In this document: in pieces, positions 42,223 through 50,727 of the stretch
Layout of the letters: each line of letters starts with the position of its first letter
How positions within the stretch are numbered: the stretch's first letter is position 1
Assembly: GCA_045863555.1 (NCBI GenBank)
Contig: BTUU01000002.1
Coordinates: 62,001 to 126,000, forward strand
DNA: 64,000 bases
Direction of reading: 5' to 3'
Source: JACRLV01 sp045863555
GTDB taxonomy: Bacteria; Planctomycetota; Phycisphaerae; UBA1845; Fen-1342
Notes under the pieces: generated by a model
The model's database searches: none
What the model saw: the letters and a program-made list of their open reading frames with translations, nothing else
Told to the model about the DNA's origin: nothing
Program-made: the position numbers and the translations under genes

Positions 42223-42956
42223 CGTGTGACTCCAGTGGTCGAAAGGTTCGAAACGACGGCTTCCGCGCGGCGGGCGTGCAGCCATTCGGCGACCGCGGCG
42301 ATTCCGCGGCCGGAGTGGATGTCGGTCTCGACGATCGGAAGTTCGGGGTGAAGCAGTCGCAGGTCGGCGTGGGCGCGGTCGGCGTCGAAATGAACGAATG
42401 GCAGGAGGTCCCATTTGCTGAGCACGCAGAGGTCGGCCCGGCGGAACATGAGGCCGTACTTGCTCGGCTTGTCGTCGCCTTCGACGACGCTGAGGACGAC
42501 GACGCGGAGGTTCTCGCCGAGGTCGAAGTTGGCCGGGCAGACGAGATTGCCGACGTTTTCGATGAAGACGATGTCGGCGTCGGCGATGCCGGGGCCTTCG
42601 AGGGCCCGCTGGACGTGTTCGGCCTTGAGGTGGCAGCCGCCCTCGGTGAGGAGCTGCACGGTCGGCACGCCGAGGCGGGCGATGCGCTCGGCGTCGCGCG
42701 TTGTGGCGAGATCGCCTTCGAGGACGGCCATGCTCACGTACTGGCGCAGGCGGGGGATGACGGCTTCGAGCAGGGCGGTCTTTCCGGAGCCGGGCCCGCC
42801 GAGGATGTTGACGCAGATGGCGCCGTGGCGGCGGAACCAGGCGCGGTTCTCATTCGCGGCCGCGGCGTTTTTTTCGAGCACTTTGCGGATGACTGGGATC
42901 GTGACGAGCGAGCCGTCGTCCGCGGGGGTGAGTTTGGTATCGTCGGGTTGGAACAC
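42219..42956 (-). CDS. hypB: Hydrogenase nickel incorporation GTPase HypB
   Basis: The 245-residue GTPase starts at a GTG behind GAGGAG. It has the P-loop GGPGSGKT, the acidic switch EGDLAT, the metal-site segment FIENVGNLVCPANFD and the guanine motif SKWDLLP. HypB with HypA inserts nickel into [NiFe] hydrogenase. It lacks the N-terminal His-rich stretch that stores nickel in some species. The gene is 19 bases after hypE and overlaps maeA. Confidence 0.95.
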   Translation of the reverse strand: MFQPDDTKLTPADDGSLVTIPVIRKVLEKNAAAANENRAWFRRHGAICVNILGGPGSGKTALLEAVIPRLRQYVSMAVLEGDLATTRDAERIARLGVPTVQLLTEGGCHLKAEHVQRALEGPGIADADIVFIENVGNLVCPANFDLGENLRVVVLSVVEGDDKPSKYGLMFRRADLCVLSKWDLLPFVHFDADRAHADLRLLHPELPIVETDIHSGRGIAAVAEWLHARRAEAVVSNLSTTGVTR

Positions 42957-42975
42957 AGACTTCTCCTCAGGCGCG

Positions 42976-44046
42976 CTAGCAGATGCGCGGCAGGTCCTCG
43001 CCGTAGGGACGTTCGAGGACGCGCCGGCCGCCCAGCGCGGTTCGTAGTTCGATCAGGGGCGGCGTCTCGTCGCAGACGCGGCCGATACAGCGGGCGCTGA
43101 CGCCCAGCGGATGGGCGTGCATGGCCGCGAGCAGACGATCGCAGCCGGGCGGGTCGACGACGGCGACGACGACGCCCTCGTTGGCGACGGTGAGCGGGTC
43201 GATGCCATACCAGTCGGCGGCGCGGCGCGCGGTGCGTGAGACGGGGACGGCGGATTCGTCGATGTCGAGGGTGCGCTGCGTGGCGTCGCGGATGTCGGCG
43301 AAGACGCCGGCGAGGCCGCCGCGGGTGGCGTCGCGCAGGAAGCGGATGTCCGCTCCGGAGCGGAGCATCTGGTCGATGAGTCCGTTCAAGGGGGCGGCAT
43401 CGCTTTCGAGGGTGGTGTCGAGGCGCAGGCCGTCGCGCTGGGCCATGACCGCCAGGCCGTGCTCGGCGATGCGGCCGCTGACGACGATTCGGTCGTCGAT
43501 GGCGATGCGTTCGAGACCGAGATGGACGCCGGGGTGCATGCGTCCGACGCCGGACGTGTTGATGAGCATGCCGGCGTCGATGACGGGTTCGCCCTGGTCC
43601 TCATCACCGGGGGCGAGCGCGCGGCGTTCGATCACCTTCGTGTCGCCGGTGACGATGCGGACGCCGGCCTCGCGCGCGGCATCGGCGAGCGAGGTGAGGA
43701 CGCGGTCGAGCGTGGCGAGGGGCAGGCCCTCCTCGAGGATGAGGCCGAGGCTGAGGGCGATCGGCTCGGCGCCCATGACGGCGAGGTCATTGACGGTGCC
43801 GCAGACGGCGAGCCGGCCGATGTCGCCGCCGGGGAACTCCAGCGGCGTGACGACGAACGAATCGGTGGTGAAGACGAGATTGTCCGCGGTCCAAGGGAGG
43901 ACCGCGGAATCGGTCAGTCGGTCGAGCGTTGGATTGGAAAGCTGGGGCAGCAGTCGCTCGCGGATGAAGAGCTGCATGAGTTCACCGCCTCCGCCATGGG
44001 CGAGGACGATTCGCTCCTGGGCGAGCAGGGCCCCGAGTTCTCTCAT
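42976..44046 (-). CDS. hypE: Hydrogenase maturation protein HypE
   Basis: The 356-residue PurM-like ATP-binding enzyme has the N-terminal AHGGGGELMQLFI, FTTDSFVVTPLEFPGGDIG, VNDLAVMGAEP, DATRGGLAGVFADI, and the conserved C-terminal PRIC. The terminal Cys receives the carbamoyl group from HypF and is dehydrated to thiocyanate, the cyanide donor for the Fe centre. It overlaps hypD by ATGA. Confidence 0.96.
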   Translation of the reverse strand: MRELGALLAQERIVLAHGGGGELMQLFIRERLLPQLSNPTLDRLTDSAVLPWTADNLVFTTDSFVVTPLEFPGGDIGRLAVCGTVNDLAVMGAEPIALSLGLILEEGLPLATLDRVLTSLADAAREAGVRIVTGDTKVIERRALAPGDEDQGEPVIDAGMLINTSGVGRMHPGVHLGLERIAIDDRIVVSGRIAEHGLAVMAQRDGLRLDTTLESDAAPLNGLIDQMLRSGADIRFLRDATRGGLAGVFADIRDATQRTLDIDESAVPVSRTARRAADWYGIDPLTVANEGVVVAVVDPPGCDRLLAAMHAHPLGVSARCIGRVCDETPPLIELRTALGGRRVLERPYGEDLPRIC

Positions 44047-45215
44047 GGGCCACCTCCGCCGGTATTACAAGCAATTGGAGCGCCAATCACGGCCGGACGG
44101 CGTCGCCGGAACCGGTGCCAGGCGGCGCAGGTGCCCTCGGAACTGACCATGCAGGGGCCGAGGGGGTGGAGGGGGTCGCAGCCGTGGTCGAAAAGGGAGC
44201 ATTCGTGGGGGTCAATCCGGCCACAGATGACCTCGCCGCAGCGGCAGGCGGGGTGGTCGCGGTCGGGGCCGGGGTCGAGATTGAAACGTTTCACGGCGTC
44301 GAATCGGGTGTAGGGTGGCGCGAGTTCATAGCCGCCGGCGGGGATCTGGCCGAGTGCCCGCCAGGGGGTGTCGCTCACGGTGAACACGCGCTCCAGGAGC
44401 GCCTGGGCGACGGGATTTCCGAGATCGGAGACGGCGGCGGCGTAGACGTTTTCAAGCCGGGGCCGGCCGTCGATGACCTGACGCACGAGGTGCAGGAGGC
44501 CGGTGAGCATCTGCTCCGGTTCGAAGCCCGCGACGACGCAGGGTTTGCGGAATTCGGTCACGAGCGGCTCGAAGGCGCGGGCGCCGATGATGACGCTGAC
44601 GTGGCCGGGGCAGAGGAAGCCGTCGAGGGGAACGTCGCCGGCATCGAGGAGGGCGCGCATCGCGGGGATGACGCGCTTGTGGCTCATGAGGACGGAGAAA
44701 TTCGGGATCGCCTGCGCCTCCGCTTCGAGGACGACGGCGGCGGTCGCGGGCGCGGTGGTTTCGAAGCCGACGCCGAGGAAGACGACCTCGCGGCGCGGGT
44801 GGCGGCGGGCGAGGTCGAGCGCGGCGCGGGCGCTGGAGACGACGTGGATCGATGCGCCGGCCGCGCGGAGGCGTTCGAGGCTCCCGCGTTCGCCGGGGAC
44901 TCGAAGCATGTCGCCGTAGGTGGCGATGATGACTTCCGGGCGGGCGGCGAGATCGAGCGCGGCGTCGATATGCCGCTGCGGCGTGACGCAGACGGGGCAG
45001 CCGGGTCCGCTGAGCAGGTGCAGGTTGGCGGGCAGGAGGCTGCGGAGGCCGCTGCGGAAGAAACTGACGGTGTGGGTGCCGCAGACTTCCATGATGCGGA
45101 TGCGGCGACGGACGGCGCCACAGAGGCGCGAGAGTTCGTCGATCGCGGCCGGGATGTTGACGTGCGGCGCCGTGCGAGGCGTCGACCTGTCGCCGGTTTC
45201 GTCTTCCGTGGTCAC
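44043..45215 (-). CDS. hypD: Hydrogenase maturation protein HypD
   Basis: The 390-residue Fe-S scaffold carries MEVCGTHTVSFFRSGL, LSGPGCPVCVTP, FLGVGFETTAPATA and FLCPGHVSVIIGARAFEP, with a Cys-rich C-terminus (CRCGEVICGRIDPHECSLF). With HypC it holds the Fe(CN)2CO group during assembly. The ATG overlaps the hypC stop by ATGA. The strand, order and spacing fit a single hyp transcript. Confidence 0.96.
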   Translation of the reverse strand: MTTEDETGDRSTPRTAPHVNIPAAIDELSRLCGAVRRRIRIMEVCGTHTVSFFRSGLRSLLPANLHLLSGPGCPVCVTPQRHIDAALDLAARPEVIIATYGDMLRVPGERGSLERLRAAGASIHVVSSARAALDLARRHPRREVVFLGVGFETTAPATAAVVLEAEAQAIPNFSVLMSHKRVIPAMRALLDAGDVPLDGFLCPGHVSVIIGARAFEPLVTEFRKPCVVAGFEPEQMLTGLLHLVRQVIDGRPRLENVYAAAVSDLGNPVAQALLERVFTVSDTPWRALGQIPAGGYELAPPYTRFDAVKRFNLDPGPDRDHPACRCGEVICGRIDPHECSLFDHGCDPLHPLGPCMVSSEGTCAAWHRFRRRRPAVIGAPIACNTGGGGP

Positions 45216-45508
45216 GTCGGGGCCTCCTCGCCGCGGGTGCGCGGCAGGCGGAAGTTCGACGCGATCAGCGCGCCGTCGTGCAGCTCATCCGCGAAGGCGT
45301 CGGCCGCCTCCTGGAGATAGCCCCAGGTCTTGAGCGCCTCGTCTTCGTCGATGGCGGCGATTGCGAAACCGGCGTGCACGAGGACCCAGGCGCCGACTGC
45401 GACGCCGGGGGTCAGCGCGACACTGACGTTCGCGCGGTTTCCGTGCAGGTCGACGACCGCGTCATCGCCTTCCACGGTGAGGATTTTTCCGGGTAGCGCT
45501 AGGCACAT
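45212..45508 (-). CDS. hypC: Hydrogenase maturation chaperone HypC
   Basis: The 98-residue protein starts MCLALPGKIL, with the essential Cys 2 of HypC/HupF, and contains VVDLHGNRANVSVALTPG-VAVG and WVLVHAGFAIAAIDEDEA. It delivers the Fe(CN)2CO group to the hydrogenase large subunit. Its start overlaps the end of hypF by ten bases and its end overlaps hypD by four. A much longer frame in another register over the same bases is spurious. Confidence 0.95.
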   Translation of the reverse strand: MCLALPGKILTVEGDDAVVDLHGNRANVSVALTPGVAVGAWVLVHAGFAIAAIDEDEALKTWGYLQEAADAFADELHDGALIASNFRLPRTRGEEAPT

Positions 45509-47904
45509 GATGATGCCTCCAGTTGCGCCGGCGTGTCCGAGTTCTGCTGCGCGGTGACGGCGACCTGACCGGGGGCGGCGGTCTGGCCGAGTGCGACGCT
45601 GGCCTGTCCGAGGGCGAGGCCGCCGTCGCCGGGCGGAACGTGCCGATGAACGAGCGGCGCGAGGCCGCGGGCTTCGAGGCCGGCGACGGTCCGCTCGAGA
45701 AGCAGGCTGTTGGCGAAGCAGCCGCCGGTGAGACCGACGGTTGTGCAGCCGGATTCGCGGGCGGCGCGGTGTGCGGCCGCGGCGAGGGCGTCGGCGATGG
45801 CCGCGTGAAATTCGAATGCGAGCTGCGGTACGGGGATCGATTCGACGAGACCGTCGAGGAGGGCCCGCAGCAGCGGCGCGGGGTCGATGATCCAGCCGTC
45901 CTCTTCGAGGCGAATGTGCAGGCGGACCGCGCGCGGCTGGCCGTGAAACTCGGCCGCGGCCGCCTGGAGAGCGATCGCGGCCTGGGCTTCGCAGCGGTTC
46001 ACGTCGGCGATGCCGAGGATGAAGGCGGCGGCGTCGAAGAGTCGGCCGAGGCTGGAGCAGCGGGGCGCCTGGTCGAAGGGGGCCCAGGGGACGATGGCGA
46101 TGGCCTGGCCGTCGCTCGTCTGGAGCATCGTTTCGGTGAAGCGGCGCAGCAGCGCCGGCAGTCGCGTTCCGATGATGTCGAGCCAGCCGTCGCCGAGGAA
46201 GCGCCAGAGGAGTCCGGCCGCGGGTCGCCAGGTCTCGCGGGCCGCGGCGTCTCCACCGGGAAGAGGGAAGTAATCGAGGTGGGCGAGACGGCGAAAGCTG
46301 GGGCCGTCGGACCAGAGCAATTCGCAGCCCCAGACCGCGCCGTCGATCCCGAGGCCGGTTCCATCGCAAACGAGGCCGATGAGCGGGTGGTCGATGGCGT
46401 GCTCGGCGATGAGCGAGGCGAGATGGGCGTGGTGGTGCTGCACCCCGAAGCAGCGCACGCCGGAGCGGCGGGCGAAGCGGGTCGAGGCATAGGCGGGGTG
46501 CAGGTCGTGCGCGACGGTGGTCGGCGTACGGCGGAGCAGGTCTTGCATGTCGGTAACCGTGATGTGAAAGCGTCGAAGCGTTGCGGGCACATCCATCTCG
46601 CCGATGTGCGGGCTGAGGATCGCGTCTCCGCTGCCCAGCAGACAAAACGCGTTTTTCATTTCACCGCCGACGGCGAGGACGCAGGGGGCGTCGTCCGGGA
46701 TCGGCAGTGCGAGAGGTTCGGGTGCGTATCCGCGGGCGCGGCGGAGGGGGATGGCGGCGTCGCGGAAGATCATGACGACCGAGTCGTCGATGGGTCGGAC
46801 GATGTCTCGGTTGTGGGAGAGGATTGCGTCGGCGACGCCGGCGAGGCGAGTCTGGGCCTCGTCGTCGCGGAAGAGGAGCGGCTCGCCGGAGAAATTGGCC
46901 GACGTCATCACCAGCGGCGGGAGGTCCTCGCCCATGAGGAGCAGGTGGAGCGGCGTGTATGGCAGGAGCAGGCCGAGTTCCGCGCAGTGCGGCGCGACGG
47001 ATGGGGCGATTTCGGCCGATCGACGGCGCGGCGCGAGGACGATGGGCGCGGCGATGCTGCGGAGCGCGCGGGCGTGGGCGCTGCTCAGCCGGGCGAGTCG
47101 CGCGGCCGCGTCGATATTGTCGACCATCACCGCGAGCGGCTTGGCTTCGCGGCCTTTGCGGGCGCGGAGGCGGCGGACGACGCGATCGTCATCGGCGCGG
47201 CAGGCGAGGTGATAGCCCCCGATGCCCTTGATCGCGACGATCACGCCGCGGCGCAGCAGATTGGCGGCCGCGACGATCGCATCGCCGGCGGGGGCTCGAC
47301 CATCGGCCACTTCGAGTAGGCATTTCGGGCCGCAGCACGGGCAGGCGATCGGCTGGGCATGGAAGCGGCGATCGGCGGGGTCTTCGTATTCGCGGCGGCA
47401 GTCGGGGCACATTTCGAAGGCCGCCATGGTCGTGAGCGGGCGGTCGTAGGGGAGGCCGCGGATGATCGAGAAGCGCGGGCCGCAGTGCGTGCAGTTTGTA
47501 AAGGGATAGCGATAGCGGCGGGCGAGGGGGTCGGCGATTTCTCGCGCACATTCGGCGCAGATGGCGAGGTCCGGAGAGATTTCGCCGGTGGCGTCACCCG
47601 AGGCGGGAGCGCTGGGGGCGATGTGGAACTCTCGCGCGCCCAGTGGCGCGATTTCGCGCACCCGGATCGCCGAAACTCGGGCTTCGGGCGGGAGGGCGGC
47701 GGTGAGCGTGGTCTGGAATTGCTCCACCTGGGCGGGATCGCCCTCGATTTCGAGCGTCGCACCGCGCTGGCTGTTGGAAACATGCCCCGTCAGGCCGCGT
47801 TCGACGGCCAGCCGATAAACGCACGGCCGAAAACCGACGCCCTGCACGCGGCCGCGCAGGTCGAGTCGGCGGCGGACGATTGGCTTGACGGCGTCGGGCG
47901 GCAT
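45499..47904 (-). CDS. hypF: Carbamoyltransferase HypF
   Basis: The 801-residue protein has all HypF modules. They are the N-terminal acylphosphatase (LRGRVQGVGFRPCVYRLA), paired zinc fingers (ICAECAREI, CTHCGPRF, CPDCRREYED, CPCCGPK), a YrdC-like domain (IVAIKGIGGYHLACRA, PLAVMVDN, MTSANFSGEPL) and a Kae1-like carbamoyltransferase (VQHHHAHLASLIAEH, VCDGTGLGIDGAVWG, GLTGGCFANSLLLE). It makes the CN ligands from carbamoyl phosphate with HypE. The ATG at 47904 follows AGGAG at seven bases; two earlier ATGs lack this site. Confidence 0.95.
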   Translation of the reverse strand: MPPDAVKPIVRRRLDLRGRVQGVGFRPCVYRLAVERGLTGHVSNSQRGATLEIEGDPAQVEQFQTTLTAALPPEARVSAIRVREIAPLGAREFHIAPSAPASGDATGEISPDLAICAECAREIADPLARRYRYPFTNCTHCGPRFSIIRGLPYDRPLTTMAAFEMCPDCRREYEDPADRRFHAQPIACPCCGPKCLLEVADGRAPAGDAIVAAANLLRRGVIVAIKGIGGYHLACRADDDRVVRRLRARKGREAKPLAVMVDNIDAAARLARLSSAHARALRSIAAPIVLAPRRRSAEIAPSVAPHCAELGLLLPYTPLHLLLMGEDLPPLVMTSANFSGEPLLFRDDEAQTRLAGVADAILSHNRDIVRPIDDSVVMIFRDAAIPLRRARGYAPEPLALPIPDDAPCVLAVGGEMKNAFCLLGSGDAILSPHIGEMDVPATLRRFHITVTDMQDLLRRTPTTVAHDLHPAYASTRFARRSGVRCFGVQHHHAHLASLIAEHAIDHPLIGLVCDGTGLGIDGAVWGCELLWSDGPSFRRLAHLDYFPLPGGDAAARETWRPAAGLLWRFLGDGWLDIIGTRLPALLRRFTETMLQTSDGQAIAIVPWAPFDQAPRCSSLGRLFDAAAFILGIADVNRCEAQAAIALQAAAAEFHGQPRAVRLHIRLEEDGWIIDPAPLLRALLDGLVESIPVPQLAFEFHAAIADALAAAAHRAARESGCTTVGLTGGCFANSLLLERTVAGLEARGLAPLVHRHVPPGDGGLALGQASVALGQTAAPGQVAVTAQQNSDTPAQLEASSCA

Positions 47905-48042
47905 GGCAGGGTCTCCTGCCATGAAGAGAAGCAATTGACGGGCCAGTACGCGCTTGCGGGGCGGGCGATGGGCCGAGGTCCGTTCACACGTCCGAAACTG
48001 CGTCCGTGGGTCGCGGGGCGAGAGCGTGAATCAGGCTCAAGC

Positions 48043-49326
48043 CTAGAGTTTGGCTTTCACCGGCTTGTCGGCCGGGCGGCGGAACCACTCGCCGACCTGG
48101 AAGCGCTGGGCGGTTGTGGCGACTCCCGGAATGCGGACGTACATGACGCGCGTTTCGGGCTCGGCCACGACGGTGTGGATCGTGTCGCTCTGGCGCACGG
48201 AGTCCATGGTGGCGAGCATCTTCGAACCGTCAAAGGTCTGACCGCGGTCGATGGCCTGCTGGACAGTAGCCTCGAAGGTCTCGAATCGCTTGCACTTGGT
48301 CGGATCGGTGCGGGCGCGCATGTGGTTGGTGCAGTACATCGCGGAGAGGTGTTTTTCGACGCCGGCGGGGCGGCGGAGGGTGATGCCGCCGTCCTTTTCA
48401 TTGCCGTCGCACTCGAATACGAGGGCGGCGGGCGAGCCGTCGGCCGGGGCGGGGGCGCTGACGTGGAAGGAGTTGCCGCGGATGAATTTGTGCCGGGCGA
48501 GGCTGGTCTGGAAATCGGTGGCGAAGGTGCCGGCCGCGCTGGTTTCAAGGGCATCGCGGAGCGCCAGGGAGCGGGGCGAGAATCCGTCGGCGGACGAAGG
48601 GCGGAGGCCGGGGGCGTCGTGGATCATGGCGGTGACGCCGTTGTCGTTCATCGCGGTGTAGACGCCGATCAGGCCCGGCCAGGTAACGGAGAGCCAGGAG
48701 CGGCGGTCGCCGGTGTTTCGACGCACAAGGAGGATCTGGCTGCGGATCATCAGTTCGGTGTATGGAAAATCGAGGTTGCGGGCGGTGAGGGTGCGGCCGT
48801 CGAAGGTGAGCGGGCCCCAGACGGAGATGGTCGAGCAGCCGAGGCCGCGAAAGTCGCTCAAGGCGTTGACGGCCTTCAGGTCGTCGAGTGTGAGCGGGCG
48901 TTTCAGCCGCTGGGAGTAGACCGCGTCCGCGCCCATTCGCTCGTGCATGCCGCGGAGGATGCCTTCGAGTTCCTGCTGCCATTCGGGTTTCCAGGTCAGG
49001 CGCTGGGAGGCCGCCTTCAGTAGTTGCTCGTAGCCGTCAGTTGCGCCCAAGATCATCGGGTTGGAGGCGTAGTCGTCGAAGAGGGCGACGATCTGAGGCG
49101 CGAGGAGGTAGCCGTGGGCGAACCCGGCCTGCTCGGGGGTGCCCCAGACCTCGACGACGGGGACGTTGTAGGCGCGCTGGAGGCGGCCGTAGATCTCGCG
49201 ATCCACGGGCCGGGAGGCGGCGGGCTGTGACGCGGCCGGCGGCGCGGTCTGGGCGGGTGCGGCGGCGGTGCAGGCGAGGAGGGCGATGACGGCGAGCGTG
49301 CGGAATGGGTCAGCGGTCGCAAACAC
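48043..49326 (-). CDS. Secreted C45-type autoproteolytic acyltransferase
   Basis: The 427-residue protein starts at a GTG behind AAAGGAG, giving a signal peptide (LAVIALLACTAAAPAQ). An ATG eight codons earlier lacks a ribosome site. It has the C45 (acyl-CoA:6-APA acyltransferase) pattern: WGTPEQAGFAHGYLL, then the expected N-terminal nucleophile Cys in RGLGCSTISVWG (near 155), TARNLDFPYTE and GLIGVYTAMNDNGVTAMIHD. Members are Ntn hydrolases that cleave or transfer acyl amides. The substrate is unknown. It stands alone, divergent from the acyl-CoA dehydrogenase gene. Confidence 0.82.
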   Translation of the reverse strand: MFATADPFRTLAVIALLACTAAAPAQTAPPAASQPAASRPVDREIYGRLQRAYNVPVVEVWGTPEQAGFAHGYLLAPQIVALFDDYASNPMILGATDGYEQLLKAASQRLTWKPEWQQELEGILRGMHERMGADAVYSQRLKRPLTLDDLKAVNALSDFRGLGCSTISVWGPLTFDGRTLTARNLDFPYTELMIRSQILLVRRNTGDRRSWLSVTWPGLIGVYTAMNDNGVTAMIHDAPGLRPSSADGFSPRSLALRDALETSAAGTFATDFQTSLARHKFIRGNSFHVSAPAPADGSPAALVFECDGNEKDGGITLRRPAGVEKHLSAMYCTNHMRARTDPTKCKRFETFEATVQQAIDRGQTFDGSKMLATMDSVRQSDTIHTVVAEPETRVMYVRIPGVATTAQRFQVGEWFRRPADKPVKAKL

Positions 49327-49445
49327 GCGAGAAGCTCCTTTCGTCGGCATGGCGCGGCCGCCGATTCGACGTACAATCTTACCCTCGTCGGCGTGTCCGG
49401 TGACGGCGACGAGCGGGCCACCCCAAAAACCCATCGAGGCGGTGC

Positions 49446-50582
49446 ATGGGCGTTCAACTGAGCGAAGACCACGCGGTCCTGGTATCGGCGGTGCGGGACT
49501 TCGCGCGGGCGGAGCTGGTGGAACGCGACCGACACTGGGATCGGACGGAAACCTCCTGCTGCGTCGAGCTGGGCCCGGTGTACGAGATGGGCCTGATGGG
49601 ACTGCGGGTGCCGGAGGCGGCGGGGGGGCTGGAATGCCCGATGGTGCCCTATGGGCACATCATCCGCGAGCTGGCGTGGGCGTCGGCGAGCGTGGCCGTG
49701 ACGGTCGGCGTGCACAACATGGTCGCGGAGATCGTCAAGAATTTCGCGGCGGCGGGTGTGCGCGACGAGATGCTGCCCCTGCTGGCGACGCCGGGGAATC
49801 TGGGGTGTTTCGCGATCACGGAGCCGAACGGGGGAAGCGACGCGCGCTCGGCCACGACGCGGGCGGAGCGGGTCGCGGGCGGATGGAAGCTGTACGGCCC
49901 GAAGATGTGGGTAACGAACGGGATCGCGGGCAGATGGATCTGCGTGCTGGCGCGGACGGGCGATTCGGGAACGTCGAAGGACCTCTCGATGCTGCTCATG
50001 GACGCGGAGCAGGCGGGCGTGAAGCGGCGGCCGATTCACGGCAAGATGGGCATCCGCGGCTCTGAGACGGCGGACATGAGCCTCGAGGGCGCGTTCGTTC
50101 CGGAGCGGAACCTGCTGGGTGAGCACGGCTGGGGGATGCGGATCGCGCTGTCGGCGCTGGACGGGGGGCGGATCGGGATCGGTTCGCAGGCGGTGGGGAT
50201 CGCGACGGCGGCGCGGGACGAGATGATCGCGTACAGCAAGCAGCGGGTCGTCTTCGGAAAGCCGATTACGGATTTTCAGGCGATTCAGTGGATGATCGCG
50301 GACAGCCAGGCGGACATCATGGCGTCGCAGGCGCTGATCGATCGCGCGGCGTGGCTGAAGGACGAGGGGCGGCCGTTCACGCAGGCGGCGAGCATGGCCA
50401 AGCTGTTCGCGAGCGAGGCGGCGAACCGGGTGGTCTATCGCGCGGTGCAGTCGCACGGCGGGTATGGGTATGTGCACGAGTTTCGCGTCGAGCAGCTGTA
50501 TCGCGATGCGCGGATCACGACGATCTACGAGGGGACGAGCGAGATTCAGCGCGTGGTGATTGCGCGGAACCTGCTTGGGTAG
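49446..50582 (+). CDS. Acyl-CoA dehydrogenase
   Basis: The 378-residue flavoenzyme has the family signatures CFAITEPNGGSDARS (about 120), YGPKMWVTNGIAG, LDGGRIGIGSQAVGIA, VFGKPITDFQAIQWM, and the catalytic Glu in TIYEGTSEIQRVVIARNLLG at the C-terminus. It oxidises an acyl-CoA to the enoyl-CoA in the cytoplasm with FAD. The short-chain or branched-chain type seems likely but the chain length is not decided. It is followed by small repeats and dapL. Confidence 0.93.
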   Translation: MGVQLSEDHAVLVSAVRDFARAELVERDRHWDRTETSCCVELGPVYEMGLMGLRVPEAAGGLECPMVPYGHIIRELAWASASVAVTVGVHNMVAEIVKNFAAAGVRDEMLPLLATPGNLGCFAITEPNGGSDARSATTRAERVAGGWKLYGPKMWVTNGIAGRWICVLARTGDSGTSKDLSMLLMDAEQAGVKRRPIHGKMGIRGSETADMSLEGAFVPERNLLGEHGWGMRIALSALDGGRIGIGSQAVGIATAARDEMIAYSKQRVVFGKPITDFQAIQWMIADSQADIMASQALIDRAAWLKDEGRPFTQAASMAKLFASEAANRVVYRAVQSHGGYGYVHEFRVEQLYRDARITTIYEGTSEIQRVVIARNLLG

Positions 50583-50584
50583 TG

Positions 50585-50669
50585 CAAAGCTCCGGTTTGC
50601 CGCTCAAAGCGGAGCTTTGGGGTACGCGGGCGCGGGCGCGGGCGAGGAACCGCAAAGCGGAGCTTTGCA
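50585..50669. repeat. Small palindromic repeats between two genes
   Basis: CAAAGCTCCG (50585-50594) pairs with CGGAGCTTTG (50610-50619), and a second palindrome GCAAAGCGGAGCTTTGC lies at 50653-50669. Both are followed by a GTACGC-like hexamer (GGGGTACGC, CAGTACGC). This differs from the family at 32-33 kb. It may also act as a terminator for the acyl-CoA dehydrogenase gene. Confidence 0.7.
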
Positions 50670-50727
50670 GTACGCACGCATGTTCGGCCTGGCGCCGCTT
50701 GCGCGATGGCCGTTAGAAGGGAAATCC

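Noticed and set aside
44115..45320. A long plus-strand frame opposite hypD
   Set aside because: It is an Asp/Gly/Ala-rich shadow of the well-supported hypD gene.
45212..46645. A 477-codon minus-strand frame over hypC and hypF
   Set aside because: Its translation is Arg/Pro-rich without domains until it merges with the true HypC frame. HypC from its own ATG and HypF explain the bases.
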